A stretch of DNA of 64,000 nucleotides, from the NCBI RefSeq assembly GCF_040812015.1, contig NZ_JBFNXJ010000018.1, positions 1 through 64,000 of the forward strand. The letters are read 5' to 3'. This DNA is from Chitinivorax sp. PXF-14. GTDB taxonomy: Bacteria; Pseudomonadota; Gammaproteobacteria; Burkholderiales; SCOH01. Position 1 is the stretch's first letter. Each line of letters begins with the position of its first letter. Below are positions 30,685 to 39,368 of this stretch, one piece after another. The translations under genes were made by a program, and so were the position numbers. A model generated the notes under the pieces. That model saw only the letters and a program-made list of their open reading frames with translations, made no database searches and had not been told where the DNA came from.

Positions 30685-31229
30685 GCCGCTGGCACATCCG
30701 GCCCGCCGCACTCGATGATGCGGCCGCCATTGCCGCGGTGCACGCGCAGAGCTGGCGCGAGACCTACCCGGGCATCGTGCCTGACGCTTATCTGGCGTCG
30801 CTCGACGCGGCCCGGCTGCTGCCCGACCGGTGCGAAGTCCTGAAACGCGGCGAGACGCTGTGTTTCGTGGCGGTGGTCGAAGGGCGGGTGGTCGGTTTCG
30901 CCGATGGCGGCGCGAGCCGCGATGCGGCGCCAGTACACGATGGCGAGCTGCATGCGCTCTACCTGCTTGCCGCCTGCCACGGCGCGGGCATCGGCCGCGC
31001 GCTGCTGCTGACGATGGCCGAGGCGCTGCGGCGGCAAGGCTATCGCGCGATGCATGCCTGGGCGATCCGCGAGAATCTGCCGGCCCGCCAATTCTACGCA
31101 GCGATGGGTGCCACCGCCGGTGCCGAGCAGGCCTTCGAGCTCGGCGGCACCCTGCTGCACGAAATCCACTACGGCTGGCCGGCGCTTGCGCGGCTGCCAG
31201 CCCCCATCCAGACAGGAAACCCGTCATGA
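30669..31229 (+). CDS. GNAT family N-acetyltransferase (second)
   Basis: The product has about 186 residues. The fold is clear from WHIRPAALDDAAAIAAVHAQ, DGELHALYLLAACHGAGIGR with the CoA-binding GAGIGR, and NLPARQFYAAMGA near the end. The start is set to a GTG at 30669, inside the TauE gene, because no start codon lies at its stop; translation is probably coupled. Its stop overlaps the following SDR start by three bases (ATGA). The substrate is unknown. Confidence 0.83.
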   Translation: MEPVLSRWHIRPAALDDAAAIAAVHAQSWRETYPGIVPDAYLASLDAARLLPDRCEVLKRGETLCFVAVVEGRVVGFADGGASRDAAPVHDGELHALYLLAACHGAGIGRALLLTMAEALRRQGYRAMHAWAIRENLPARQFYAAMGATAGAEQAFELGGTLLHEIHYGWPALARLPAPIQTGNPS

Positions 31230-31927
31230 CACAGAAAACCGCTCTGATCACCGCCGCCGGCTCCGGCATGGGCGCGGCCATCGCCCGCAAACTCGCCGCC
31301 GACGGCTATCGTGTCGCGGTGATGTCGTCGTCGGGCCGAGGCGAGGCGCTGGGGCGCGAGCTCGGCGGCATCGGCTTCACCGGCTCGGTGACGAATCCCG
31401 ACGAGCTGGCGCGCTTCGTCGAGCTCGCGCACACCGAGTTCGGCCGTATCGACGCCGTCGTCAACAGCGCCGGCCACCCGCCCAAGGGCGATCTGCTCGC
31501 GCTGAGCGACGAGCAGTGGCATGCCGGCCTCGACATCGCGCTGCTCAACGTGGTGCGCATCACCCGTCTGGTCACGCCGATCATGGCGGCCCAGGGCGGC
31601 GGCGCGATCGTCAACATCTCGACCTTTGCCGCGTTCGAGCCCGATCTGCAGTTCCCGATCTCGGGCTGCATGCGTTCAGCGCTCGGCAGCTACGTCAAGC
31701 TGTTCGCCGACCGCTACGCCAAGGCCGGCATCCGTATCAACAATGTGCTGCCGGGCTATATCGACAGCCTGCCGGAAAAACCCGAGCGGGTGGCGGCCAT
31801 CCCGCTGGGGCGCTATGGGCGCAGCGACGAGATCGCGGCGACGGTTGCCTTCCTGCTGTCGGACGCAGCGAGCTACATCACCGGGCAGAACCTGCGCGTG
31901 GACGGCGGCCTCACCCGCAGCGTCTAA
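31226..31927 (+). CDS. SDR-fold protein lacking the catalytic Tyr and Lys
   Basis: The 233-residue Rossmann-fold protein has a dinucleotide loop TAAGSGMG (9-16), NSAGHPP (80-86) and Ser132 in VNISTF, like short-chain dehydrogenases. The YxxxK active site is missing. At the expected distance of 13 residues from the Ser, the sequence is ISGCM (145-149), so Ile and Met stand where Tyr and Lys should be. The C-terminus GQNLRVDGGLTRSV is normal for the family. It may be a non-catalytic binding protein or use another residue. It is coupled to the GNAT gene upstream. Confidence 0.88.
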   Translation: MTQKTALITAAGSGMGAAIARKLAADGYRVAVMSSSGRGEALGRELGGIGFTGSVTNPDELARFVELAHTEFGRIDAVVNSAGHPPKGDLLALSDEQWHAGLDIALLNVVRITRLVTPIMAAQGGGAIVNISTFAAFEPDLQFPISGCMRSALGSYVKLFADRYAKAGIRINNVLPGYIDSLPEKPERVAAIPLGRYGRSDEIAATVAFLLSDAASYITGQNLRVDGGLTRSV

Positions 31928-31969
31928 CCAGGGCTACCTGACAGCCGCGCCGCGCCGTACAATCAGGGC

Positions 31970-32779
31970 ATGCCCGTATCCTACCTGCGCAGCCTGACCG
32001 GCCTGGAACGCAACCAGCGAGCCAACCGCCATCTCGGCTACGCGCTCGCCTTCAACGCCGGTGCGGTCAATGCCGGCGGCTTCCTGGCCGTCGGCCAGTA
32101 CACCTCGCACATGACCGGCATCGTCTCGCTGATGGCCGATAACCTGGCGCTCGGCCACATCGCGGCAGTGATCTCGGCGCTCGTCGCGCTGCTCACCTTC
32201 ATCGTCGGCGCCATGCTGTCGACCCTGCTCATCAACTGGGCGCGCCGCCAGCGCCTGCACAGCACCTACGCGCTGGCGCTGGGTTTCGAGGCCTTGCTGT
32301 TGCTGCTGTTCGGCGTGATGGGCGCGCGGCTGATGGACGACGCGCCATTTTACATCCCGCTCACGGTGACGCTGCTGTGCCTGATCATGGGCTGCCAGAA
32401 CGCGATGATCACCAAAGTGTCGCAAGCAGTGATCCGCACCACGCACGTCACCGGCATCGTCACCGATATCGGCATCGAGCTCGGCAAGCTGATTTACTGG
32501 AACCGCTCGGCCGGGCCCGACGAAGACATGGTCCACGCCAACCGCGACAAGCTGCGGCTGCACATCACGCTGCTGGTGCTATTCTTTTCGGGAGGCGTGG
32601 TGGGCGCGCTGGCCTTCCAGCACTTCGGCTTCACCACCACGATCCCGCTCGCGCTGTGGCTGCTGGTGCTTGCGGCCGTGCCCATCTGGGACGACGCGCG
32701 CCGGGCCTGGTTGACGAAGCGCCTGCAGGGCGAAGGCGGGCACGCCGTCGCCGAATCACGGACCAACACACCAAAATAA
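31970..32779 (+). CDS. DUF1275 (YoaK-type) membrane protein
   Basis: The 269-residue protein has about six hydrophobic segments and the family features NAGAVNAGGFLAVGQYTSHM and MGCQNAMITKVSQAVIRTTH, with THVTGIVTDIGIELG. The family is widespread and of unknown function, possibly a transporter. It is co-directional with the preceding genes (42-bp gap) and precedes prolyl aminopeptidase by 16 bp. Confidence 0.9.
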   Translation: MPVSYLRSLTGLERNQRANRHLGYALAFNAGAVNAGGFLAVGQYTSHMTGIVSLMADNLALGHIAAVISALVALLTFIVGAMLSTLLINWARRQRLHSTYALALGFEALLLLLFGVMGARLMDDAPFYIPLTVTLLCLIMGCQNAMITKVSQAVIRTTHVTGIVTDIGIELGKLIYWNRSAGPDEDMVHANRDKLRLHITLLVLFFSGGVVGALAFQHFGFTTTIPLALWLLVLAAVPIWDDARRAWLTKRLQGEGGHAVAESRTNTPK

Positions 32780-32795
32780 CCAAGATCGAGATCGC

Positions 32796-33761
32796 ATGCG
32801 CACCCAACTCTTTCCACCGCTTGAAGCCAACCGCCACGGCAGACTGGCCGTCGATGCCACCCACACGCTGTATTTCGAGGAGGCCGGCAACCCCGACGGC
32901 ATGCCGGTGATCTTTCTGCACGGCGGCCCCGGCGCGGGCGCGAGCCCCAAGCACCGGCAGTTCTTCGACCCCGACTTCTACCGCATCGTGATCTTCGACC
33001 AGCGCGGTGCCGGCCGCTCGACGCCGCTCGGCGAGCTCAAGGACAACACCACGCCCCACCTGATCGCCGACATCGAGCGGCTGCGCCAACATCTCGGCAT
33101 CGAACGCTGGCTGGTGTTCGGCGGCTCCTGGGGTTCGACCTTGTCCCTCGCCTACGCCGAGGCACACCCCGAACATTGCCTGGGGCTGGTGCTGCGCGGC
33201 ATCTTCCTGTGCCGCGACAGCGAGATCGCCTGGTTCATGCACGGCATCCGCCAATTCTTCCCGGAACAGTGGCAGCAGTTCAGCAGCTATCTGCCCGAGG
33301 CCGAGCGCGGCGATCTGCTCGGCAACTACTACCGCCGCCTGACCGACCCCGACCCGGCCGTGCACATGCCGGCCGCCCATGTCTGGAGCCATTACGAGGG
33401 TGCCTGCTCGACGCTGCTGCCGGACGAGGCCCTGCTGCACGGCCACTTCGACGACGACACCGTGGCGCTGGGACTGGCGCGCATCGAGGCTCACTACTTC
33501 GTCAACAAGATCTTCCTGCCCGACAACAGCCTGCTCGCCAATATCGACCGCATCCGCCACCTACCGGCCGTGATCGTACAAGGCCGCTACGACGGCGTGT
33601 GCCCGCCCGTATCGGCCTGGGACCTGCACCAGGCCTGGCCCGAAGCGGAATTCATCGTGGTGCCGGATGCCGGCCACGCCGCCTGGGAGCCCGGCATCTG
33701 CGCCGAGCTGGTCAAGGCATGCGAGCGCTTCCGCCTCACCGGCACGCTCAAGGCGGGCTGA
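32796..33761 (+). CDS. pip: Prolyl aminopeptidase
   Basis: The 321-residue alpha/beta hydrolase removes N-terminal proline from peptides. The oxyanion motif FLHGGPGAG is near residue 40, the nucleophile is in FGGSWGSTLSLAYAEAHPE (near 108-126), Asp is in QGRYDGVCPP and His in DAGHAAWEP. FDQRGAGRS is a family hallmark. Length is normal and it starts 16 bp after the DUF1275 stop. The 240 bp after it hold no gene that I can support. Confidence 0.94.
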   Translation: MRTQLFPPLEANRHGRLAVDATHTLYFEEAGNPDGMPVIFLHGGPGAGASPKHRQFFDPDFYRIVIFDQRGAGRSTPLGELKDNTTPHLIADIERLRQHLGIERWLVFGGSWGSTLSLAYAEAHPEHCLGLVLRGIFLCRDSEIAWFMHGIRQFFPEQWQQFSSYLPEAERGDLLGNYYRRLTDPDPAVHMPAAHVWSHYEGACSTLLPDEALLHGHFDDDTVALGLARIEAHYFVNKIFLPDNSLLANIDRIRHLPAVIVQGRYDGVCPPVSAWDLHQAWPEAEFIVVPDAGHAAWEPGICAELVKACERFRLTGTLKAG

Positions 33762-34002
33762 CGAACCGATAAGCGCAAGGCATCACGCGGCCAAGCATGT
33801 GCACCTTGCAGCCTGGCCACACTTAGCATAGCCCGCCAGCTCGCGCCGACCGCGCCCGCACGCCTTGTGCTACAGCGCGTGTTGCGGCGCCTGATCGGGC
33901 GCTGGACTGTGTCGGTGGCGGCGATACCGCTTTGTTCCTTGTCGGCGGGGGCCGCATGGACCATGCTGAATGGTTCGCAACCCCGCTACCCAAGGAGCCC
34001 GC

Positions 34003-34599
34003 ATGTACCACGCTTACGGTGTCTCGCCGTCCGGCAACTGCTACAAGGTCAAACTCGCCCTGAGCCAACTCGGCCTGCCGTTCGAGTGGCATGAGGTCGA
34101 CATGATGCACGGCGAACATCTGCAGCCGGCCTTCCTGCGCATGAACCCGAACGCCAAGGTGCCGGTACTGGCGATCGACGACGACACCTTCCTGCCGGAA
34201 TCGAACGCCATCCTCTATTACCTGGCGCAAGGCACCGAGCTGATGCCGGCCAGCCGCCTGGAGCAGGCCCAGGTCATGCAGTGGCTGTTCTTCGAACAAT
34301 ACAGCCACGAGCCCCATATCGCCGTGGCGCGTTTCATCCATGTCTTCCTCGGCCGCCCGGCGAGCCGCGAGGCCGAGCTCGCCAGCAAGATGAAGGGCGG
34401 CTACAAGGCGCTCGACGTGATGGAGCAGCACCTGGGCAAGCAGGTCTATTTCGTCGGCAACCGCTACTCGATCGCCGACATCGCGCTCTATGCCTATACC
34501 CACAAGGCACACGAAGGCGGTTTCTGTCTCGACGCCTACCCGGCGATCCGCAGCTGGCTGGCGCGGGTGGCCGCACAACCGGGCCATGTCGCGATGTGA
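34003..34599 (+). CDS. Glutathione S-transferase family protein
   Basis: The 198-residue product has an N-terminal thioredoxin-like GST domain (SPSGNCYKVKLALSQLGLPF, NPNAKVPVL, LPESNAILYYLA) and a helical C-terminal domain with VGNRYSIADIALYAY. It conjugates glutathione to electrophiles or works as a reductase; the catalytic Ser is probably in SPSGN. AAGGAG precedes the ATG at 34003 by 6 bp, which rules out the upstream start. Confidence 0.93.
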   Translation: MYHAYGVSPSGNCYKVKLALSQLGLPFEWHEVDMMHGEHLQPAFLRMNPNAKVPVLAIDDDTFLPESNAILYYLAQGTELMPASRLEQAQVMQWLFFEQYSHEPHIAVARFIHVFLGRPASREAELASKMKGGYKALDVMEQHLGKQVYFVGNRYSIADIALYAYTHKAHEGGFCLDAYPAIRSWLARVAAQPGHVAM

Positions 34600-34687
34600 T
34601 ATATATGCGCCGGCCGTTCATCAAAGGTTAACTGCCTTCGTGGCAACAATAGCGCCAGGCAATATCCCGACAACACAAGGAGTCACC

Positions 34688-35266
34688 ATGAAAATCAAAC
34701 TGATGCTTGCCGCATTGCTCGTTTCCGCCACGAGTTTTGCATTTGCCGACGCCACGGCCGACTACAGCGCGGCCAAGCAGGATATCGACGCCAAGTACAA
34801 GGACGCGGTCAAGGCCTGTGCGACCGAGGCGAAATCGGCCCAGGCCAAGTGCAAATCGGCCGCCAAGAAGGATATGCAGGCGCAGCTCGCCGAGGCCCGC
34901 CAGCAGCGCGATGCGGCGGCCAAGTGCGCGGACTGCGGCGTGGTCACGGCGGTGACACCGTATGAAGTCAAGGGCGAAGGCTCGGCAGTCGGCGCGGTAG
35001 CCGGCGGGCTGGTCGGCGGCCTGCTCGGCAAGCAAGTGGGCAAGGGCGACGGCAACAAGGTCGCCACCGTCGCGGGTGCCGCGGCAGGCGCCTATGGCGG
35101 CTACAAGGCCGAAGAAGCGCTGAAGACCAAGCAGTACTTCGAATACACGGTGAAGCTCAACAACGGCAAGGTGCAGAAGGTCAAACTCAACAAGCCGGAA
35201 GAGAAGGCCGAGTTCAAGGTCGGCGACAAGATCAAGCTGAGCGGGGATGGCATGGTCAGCAACTGA
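34688..35266 (+). CDS. Secreted glycine-zipper (2TM) protein
   Basis: The 192-residue product has a signal peptide ending SFAFA|DA, followed by an Ala/Lys-rich helical stretch with four cysteines (VKACATEA, QAKCKSA, AKCADCG). It then has the glycine-zipper segment AVGAVAGGLVGGLLGKQVG with VAGAAAGAYGGYKAEE after it. A C-terminal beta region resembles SlyB/PcP-type envelope proteins. Unlike SlyB it has no lipobox. It probably sits in the outer membrane or periplasm. AAGGAG precedes the start and a strong terminator follows. Confidence 0.85.
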   Translation: MKIKLMLAALLVSATSFAFADATADYSAAKQDIDAKYKDAVKACATEAKSAQAKCKSAAKKDMQAQLAEARQQRDAAAKCADCGVVTAVTPYEVKGEGSAVGAVAGGLVGGLLGKQVGKGDGNKVATVAGAAAGAYGGYKAEEALKTKQYFEYTVKLNNGKVQKVKLNKPEEKAEFKVGDKIKLSGDGMVSN

Positions 35267-35287
35267 GTATTGCGCTACCTCATCGAC

Positions 35288-35313
35288 AGGCCCGTCCAGC
35301 GGGCCTTTTTCTT
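35288..35313 (+). terminator. Rho-independent terminator of the glycine-zipper gene
   Basis: AGGCCCG and CGGGCCT form a 7-bp stem with a TCCAG loop, followed by TTTTTCTTT, 20 bp past the stop codon. Confidence 0.85.
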
Positions 35314-35332
35314 TATGGGCATCCGGATTACG

Positions 35333-35358
35333 GTGTGTTTGCCCACAACGAAATCCGG
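35333..35358. repeat. Left copy of imperfect direct repeat flanking a small gene
   Basis: GTGTG..GCCCACA..AAATCCGG here matches 35673-35699 with few differences and one indel. The two copies bracket the small secreted-protein gene at 35396-35662. Confidence 0.5.
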
Positions 35359-35395
35359 CTTTAAGGTGCCTTGTTAACCGATTGAGGGGGCAAAC

Positions 35396-35662
35396 ATGAG
35401 TAATCACAGAAAAGTCGCAGCAATGGTTGTCGTTGCCTCCCTAACGGCGGCAGCGCTGGCGATGTCTCCGACCCCTGTACCGTGGGGCTACCCAGCGCTG
35501 GATGCGCTTTGCCTCCTACAGGAAGCAGCGGCTGTTGACGGTGTTTCGGGTGCCTACCCGATCGGGGCGACCGCCGAAACCAAGTTTGGCAAGTGGACCT
35601 GCACGAGGGTTGTTGTGAGCCAGTCTCCCGTGAAAACTGGCGGTGTTTGGGTGCAGAAGTAG
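35396..35662 (+). CDS. Small secreted protein of unknown function
   Basis: The 88-residue product has an N-terminal hydrophobic signal (MSNHRKVAAMVVVASLTAAA to about residue 23). The mature part of ~65 residues contains two cysteines (ALCLL and WTCTR), which could form a disulfide. GAGGGGG lies just upstream of the ATG. I recognise no family. The gene is of slightly lower GC than its neighbours and is bracketed by short direct repeats, so it may have been inserted as a unit. Confidence 0.6.
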   Translation: MSNHRKVAAMVVVASLTAAALAMSPTPVPWGYPALDALCLLQEAAAVDGVSGAYPIGATAETKFGKWTCTRVVVSQSPVKTGGVWVQK

Positions 35663-35672
35663 CAAGGAAGGC

Positions 35673-35699
35673 GTGTGGGTCGCCCACAGCCAAATCCGG
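35673..35699. repeat. Right copy of imperfect direct repeat, with internal hairpin
   Basis: This copy pairs with 35333-35358 as an imperfect repeat. It also folds on itself (TGTGGG with CCCACA, 35674-35688), so it may serve as the gene's terminator. Confidence 0.5.
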
Positions 35700-35784
35700 A
35701 TAGCCTTCCCTATTCCGGCCAATACAACATTATTTCATTGAATGCTAATATTTAGCTGTCCGCCGCCAGACAGGAAACATTGGC

Positions 35785-37170
35785 ATGCCCTCCCCCACCA
35801 CCCGATCACGCCTTGTCCGGCAAGGCCTGCTGGCCGCCCTGCTGCTGGGCAGCGGGCCGACACTGCCGGCCCAGGCCGATGAGCTCAGCTCGCTGCGGCA
35901 ACGCGATTACACGCAGATCGACCGGCATGCGCTGGCGGCAGGCGATCAAGCTACCCGGACGCTCGGCGGGCTGGTGGCCTATCTGGTCGAAACGGCCAGG
36001 GACGACGCAGACAAGGCGCGGGCGATCTTCCGCTGGATCACCGAGAATATCGAGTACGACGCCGCCGGCTTTTTCTCCGGCCAATATGGCGACCTGAGCG
36101 CCGAGGGCGTGCTCAAGCGGCGCAAGGCCGTCTGCAGCGGCTATGCCGAGTTGTTCTCGCGCATGGCGAAGCTCGCCGGACTCGAAGTCATCTCGATACG
36201 CGGCTATGTAAAGGACGTGCTGCACCAGAACGGCGAGCCGTTCGCCGACACCAATCACGACTGGTCCGCGGTCCGGCTCGCTGGGCAATGGTATCTGCTC
36301 GAACCGACCTGGGGCGCAGGCGGGCTGGACGACACAGGGCAGTTCAAGAAGCACTTCTCCGAGCGCCACTTTCTGGTCGACCCGGGCCAGCTCGCCTATA
36401 CCCATTTCGCGGCCGACCCGCGCTGGCATGTAGCGGATACGCCATCGCTGGCGGCATTCAACGCACAGATCCGGCCCTACGAGGCCTATCACCGCTATGG
36501 CGTCGAGGCACGCGAGACACGCCAGCAGCTGACGGCCCAGTGCGCATCGCAGACGCTCACCTTCAACACGCCCGGCAACGTCTATCTGCGTGCATCGCTG
36601 GAACGCGATGGCCATGTGCTGAGCCAGCAGACCCTGCTGCAACGCCATGGTAACGACAACCAGTTGCTGGTTGCCGCACCTGCGGCCGGTAATTACACGC
36701 TACGGCTGTACGCCAAAGAAGCCAACGCGCCCGGCCACGTGTTCGAACAGGTGGTGCACTACACGCTGCAGTTTCCGGCAGGCTCTGCGTTCCAGTTCCC
36801 GGTCGATTACGTCACCTTCCGCGAGCATGGCGGCACGCTGCAGACGCTGCTGGCCGGCACGCTGAGCCTCGGCGCGCTCACCCACTTCTCGCTCGATCTG
36901 CCGGGCGCGGTCGAGATCGCGGTGGCCCGCGATGCGGAGCACTGGATCAAGCTCGACAAGCGGGGTGACCATTTCGAAGGGGATGTCGAGATCGCCGGGG
37001 CCACGACGGTCTACGCAAAATTCGACGACACGGCACCGGACCACCTCGCCGTGCTGAGCTACAGCGCGGTGACGGAGCCCGTCACGCAGGCGTTCACCCC
37101 GTGCCAGGCGCTGCCCGCAGGCGTGCAACTGGCCAGCAACGAGGGCCAGGCGCCGGCCGCCCCGCGCTGA
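35785..37170 (+). CDS. Secreted transglutaminase-like cysteine peptidase family protein
   Basis: The 461-residue product has a signal peptide ending at AQA|DE. Its transglutaminase-like core (residues ~60-190) has the triad visible: Cys in RRKAVCSGYAELF, His in DTNHDWSAVRL and Asp-equivalent in LLEPTWGAGGLD. The ARAIFRWITENIEYD segment is typical of the bacterial members related to kyphoscoliosis peptidase. About 250 C-terminal residues form beta-rich modules of no clear family. Such enzymes act as proteases or protein cross-linkers; the target here is unknown. AGGAAA precedes the ATG. It converges on the glycan cluster with a 9-bp gap. Confidence 0.85.
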   Translation: MPSPTTRSRLVRQGLLAALLLGSGPTLPAQADELSSLRQRDYTQIDRHALAAGDQATRTLGGLVAYLVETARDDADKARAIFRWITENIEYDAAGFFSGQYGDLSAEGVLKRRKAVCSGYAELFSRMAKLAGLEVISIRGYVKDVLHQNGEPFADTNHDWSAVRLAGQWYLLEPTWGAGGLDDTGQFKKHFSERHFLVDPGQLAYTHFAADPRWHVADTPSLAAFNAQIRPYEAYHRYGVEARETRQQLTAQCASQTLTFNTPGNVYLRASLERDGHVLSQQTLLQRHGNDNQLLVAAPAAGNYTLRLYAKEANAPGHVFEQVVHYTLQFPAGSAFQFPVDYVTFREHGGTLQTLLAGTLSLGALTHFSLDLPGAVEIAVARDAEHWIKLDKRGDHFEGDVEIAGATTVYAKFDDTAPDHLAVLSYSAVTEPVTQAFTPCQALPAGVQLASNEGQAPAAPR

Positions 37171-37179
37171 ACGGAATGT

Positions 37180-38232
37180 TCAGGCACTCACGAGGCGCTG
37201 CAAGGCCGCCTCGGCGTCCTCCACGCTGATGTCGCCGACATCCAGCGTGTCTTTCTGCAGCAGCTGATAGGGCACACCCCACGGGTGCCAGATGCGTGCA
37301 TCCGACTTGCCGAAGAAGCATACGATGGGCTTGCCCAGCCCCGCGGCAACATGCATCGCGCCGCCATCGGAACAGACGACCGTGTCGGGCAGCGACAGGC
37401 CCGCGATCAACTGCTCGAGCCGCTGCGTAGGATAGGGCAAGAGCGGGACATCACGCAGCGCCGCCATGATCTGGGCAGCCTTGCGGTCGTCGCCGGGATG
37501 CAGCGGATTGTCTTCATCGCCCGGTGACCAGAACAGCATGAAGCCGTAACCGCCGCCCTGGTGCAGGCGACGTGCGAGCTCGACGAAGCGCTCCGCCGGC
37601 CAGCGCTGGCTGGGCTTGCGCGCGCTGATGTGCAACCCGACGATCTTCATGCCCGGTTTGTACCATGCCTGCGCCTCCAGCTCGTGTCCTGCAGCGGCGG
37701 CTTGCGCCGGATCAGGCGCAAGGGCCAGGGTGGGTGGCACCTCCTCGATGCCGAGCGGATGCAGCAGCGGCGCCATGATCTCGGCGCTGTGGATGCCCGG
37801 TGGCGGCGGGGCAAGCGCCCGGTCGATGCCATCGCGCGGCTTGCCGTCAGGCGTAAAACCGACGATATGACGCGGCGCCAGCCGGCGCGCCATGCCGGCG
37901 GCACGCCCGGTATAGCCATTGCCGGCCAGGATGATGTAGTCGTAGCGCTGCCGGCGCAATTGCCAGAATAGCCTCAACCGTGCCAGCAGATTGCCGAACG
38001 CCGACTCGCCGTGCTCGAGATGTTTGCCCTTGGTGTAGGCGTAAACATGGTCGAGGTGTGGATTGTGGGCGAGCACCGCAACGTTGTAGCTGTTCACCAG
38101 CGCGTCGATACGTGCATTCGGATAGTGGCGGCGCAGGCTCGCAATCAGCGGCGTGGTACAGACCAGGTCGCCGATATTGTCGCGGCGGATGACCAGCAGC
38201 TTGATCGGGGCGGTGAAATCGGGTGGCGTCAT
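37180..38232 (-). CDS. Glycosyltransferase family 9 (heptosyltransferase-like)
   Basis: The 350-residue ADP-heptose-dependent transferase family member has VIRRDNIGDLVCTTPLIASL at the N-terminus. The C-terminal half contains GLHISARKPSQRWPAERFVEL and VVCSDGGAMHVAAGLGKPIVCFFG. It is probably involved in LPS inner-core or related surface-sugar assembly. It overlaps the upstream glycosyltransferase gene by four bases and is the last gene of the long glycan operon. The exact sugar and acceptor are not predictable from this. Confidence 0.88.
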   Translation of the reverse strand: MTPPDFTAPIKLLVIRRDNIGDLVCTTPLIASLRRHYPNARIDALVNSYNVAVLAHNPHLDHVYAYTKGKHLEHGESAFGNLLARLRLFWQLRRQRYDYIILAGNGYTGRAAGMARRLAPRHIVGFTPDGKPRDGIDRALAPPPPGIHSAEIMAPLLHPLGIEEVPPTLALAPDPAQAAAAGHELEAQAWYKPGMKIVGLHISARKPSQRWPAERFVELARRLHQGGGYGFMLFWSPGDEDNPLHPGDDRKAAQIMAALRDVPLLPYPTQRLEQLIAGLSLPDTVVCSDGGAMHVAAGLGKPIVCFFGKSDARIWHPWGVPYQLLQKDTLDVGDISVEDAEAALQRLVSA

Positions 38233-39368
38233 GCGGCACTCTGTCGAATGAAATCCAGCACGTGGCCGGTGCGTTGCACAAAGGCTTCAAAGGAAAAACG
38301 TGCGAGACGCTCGGGATGGTTGAGCGGCTTCGGCCGTGCGTCACCGGCGGTGAGTGCGGCCAACAGCTGGCGCAGTTCCTGGCCCTGATCCTCGCGCGGG
38401 TCGCGGTAGAGCAGGCCGGTTTGGCCATGCGCCACGGTTTCGGTGAAAGGAGGGGCGTTGACCGCGAGCACCGGCGTGTTGCACGCCTGCGCCTCGATGA
38501 TGTTGAGGCCGAGCGCCTCTTTTTCCGGCAGGCCGGACAGCACGAAATCGAGCTGGCGGTAAATACTGCCGACGTCGTGCTGATGGCCCCAGAAGCGCGT
38601 CTGCGACTTGATGGGCGGCAGCGCCGCACGCAAGTCGCGCACCGAGGCGTAGCCCCCGGCGCCAAAGATGTCGAGCGTGATGGCGGGGAACTCGGCCAGC
38701 AGCGGCGCAATATGCTTGAACAGCAGCGGAAACTGCTTGATCGGTGTGATGCGCGATACGATGCCAAGCGCCAGTCCGGGCCGCCGCTCGAACACCGGGC
38801 GCCGCCGCAGTGGCTCGACCAGCGGCTCGAGCCATGACAACAGGCGATCGCGCCCCTTGCGCATGTCCCACTCGTACTCGGAAGTCTGCACGATGCGGCC
38901 GATATCCGCACTGGCAAACCGGGCGAGATCGGCCACGCCATACAATGGCTCGGGACAAGGGTTGGGTACGCCCGCATCGCGCAAGCTGGCCAGCACGTAA
39001 GCGGACACCGCGAACACACCCGAATAGCCATCGAACACGCGCGGATTGCGCCCAAACAGCGGCATGTGGGCAATCCCGAATACCGGGTGCACGCGCCGCC
39101 AGGCCGCCAGCGATTCACCGTCGACCGGTCCGTGGGTGATGATGGGTGTGGCAACGCCAGGCAGTTGCGCGGCCACCTCGCGCAGGCTGGCAACCGGCAG
39201 CAGCGTGGTATTGGGCAGATCGAGCTGACGCCAGAACGGCGCATCGTCCGCAACGACCAGCAGGGTGCGGCAGCCATGGTGCGCCAGGGCTGAGGTCAGA
39301 AAGCGGGTGTAGACCTCGCCGCCGCCGAAATGTCGCTGCAGGTTGATCTGGATCACCGTCTGGCTCAT
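38229..39368 (-). CDS. Glycosyltransferase family 4 protein
   Basis: The 379-residue GT-B transferase opens with QINLQRHFGGGEVYTRFL, and the donor-binding C-terminal lobe contains LGIVSRITPIKQFPLLFKHI and EKEALGLNIIEAQACNTPVL, the E-x7-E region. It has ATGA overlaps with both neighbours. It adds a sugar to the LPS or polysaccharide built by this operon; linkage unknown. Confidence 0.88.
   Translation of the reverse strand: MSQTVIQINLQRHFGGGEVYTRFLTSALAHHGCRTLLVVADDAPFWRQLDLPNTTLLPVASLREVAAQLPGVATPIITHGPVDGESLAAWRRVHPVFGIAHMPLFGRNPRVFDGYSGVFAVSAYVLASLRDAGVPNPCPEPLYGVADLARFASADIGRIVQTSEYEWDMRKGRDRLLSWLEPLVEPLRRRPVFERRPGLALGIVSRITPIKQFPLLFKHIAPLLAEFPAITLDIFGAGGYASVRDLRAALPPIKSQTRFWGHQHDVGSIYRQLDFVLSGLPEKEALGLNIIEAQACNTPVLAVNAPPFTETVAHGQTGLLYRDPREDQGQELRQLLAALTAGDARPKPLNHPERLARFSFEAFVQRTGHVLDFIRQSAA

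Noticed and set aside
35341-35400. Integron attC-like site before the small secreted gene
   Set aside because: GTTAACC is present but does not fit the GTTRRRY core, and there is no partner inverse core or integrase.
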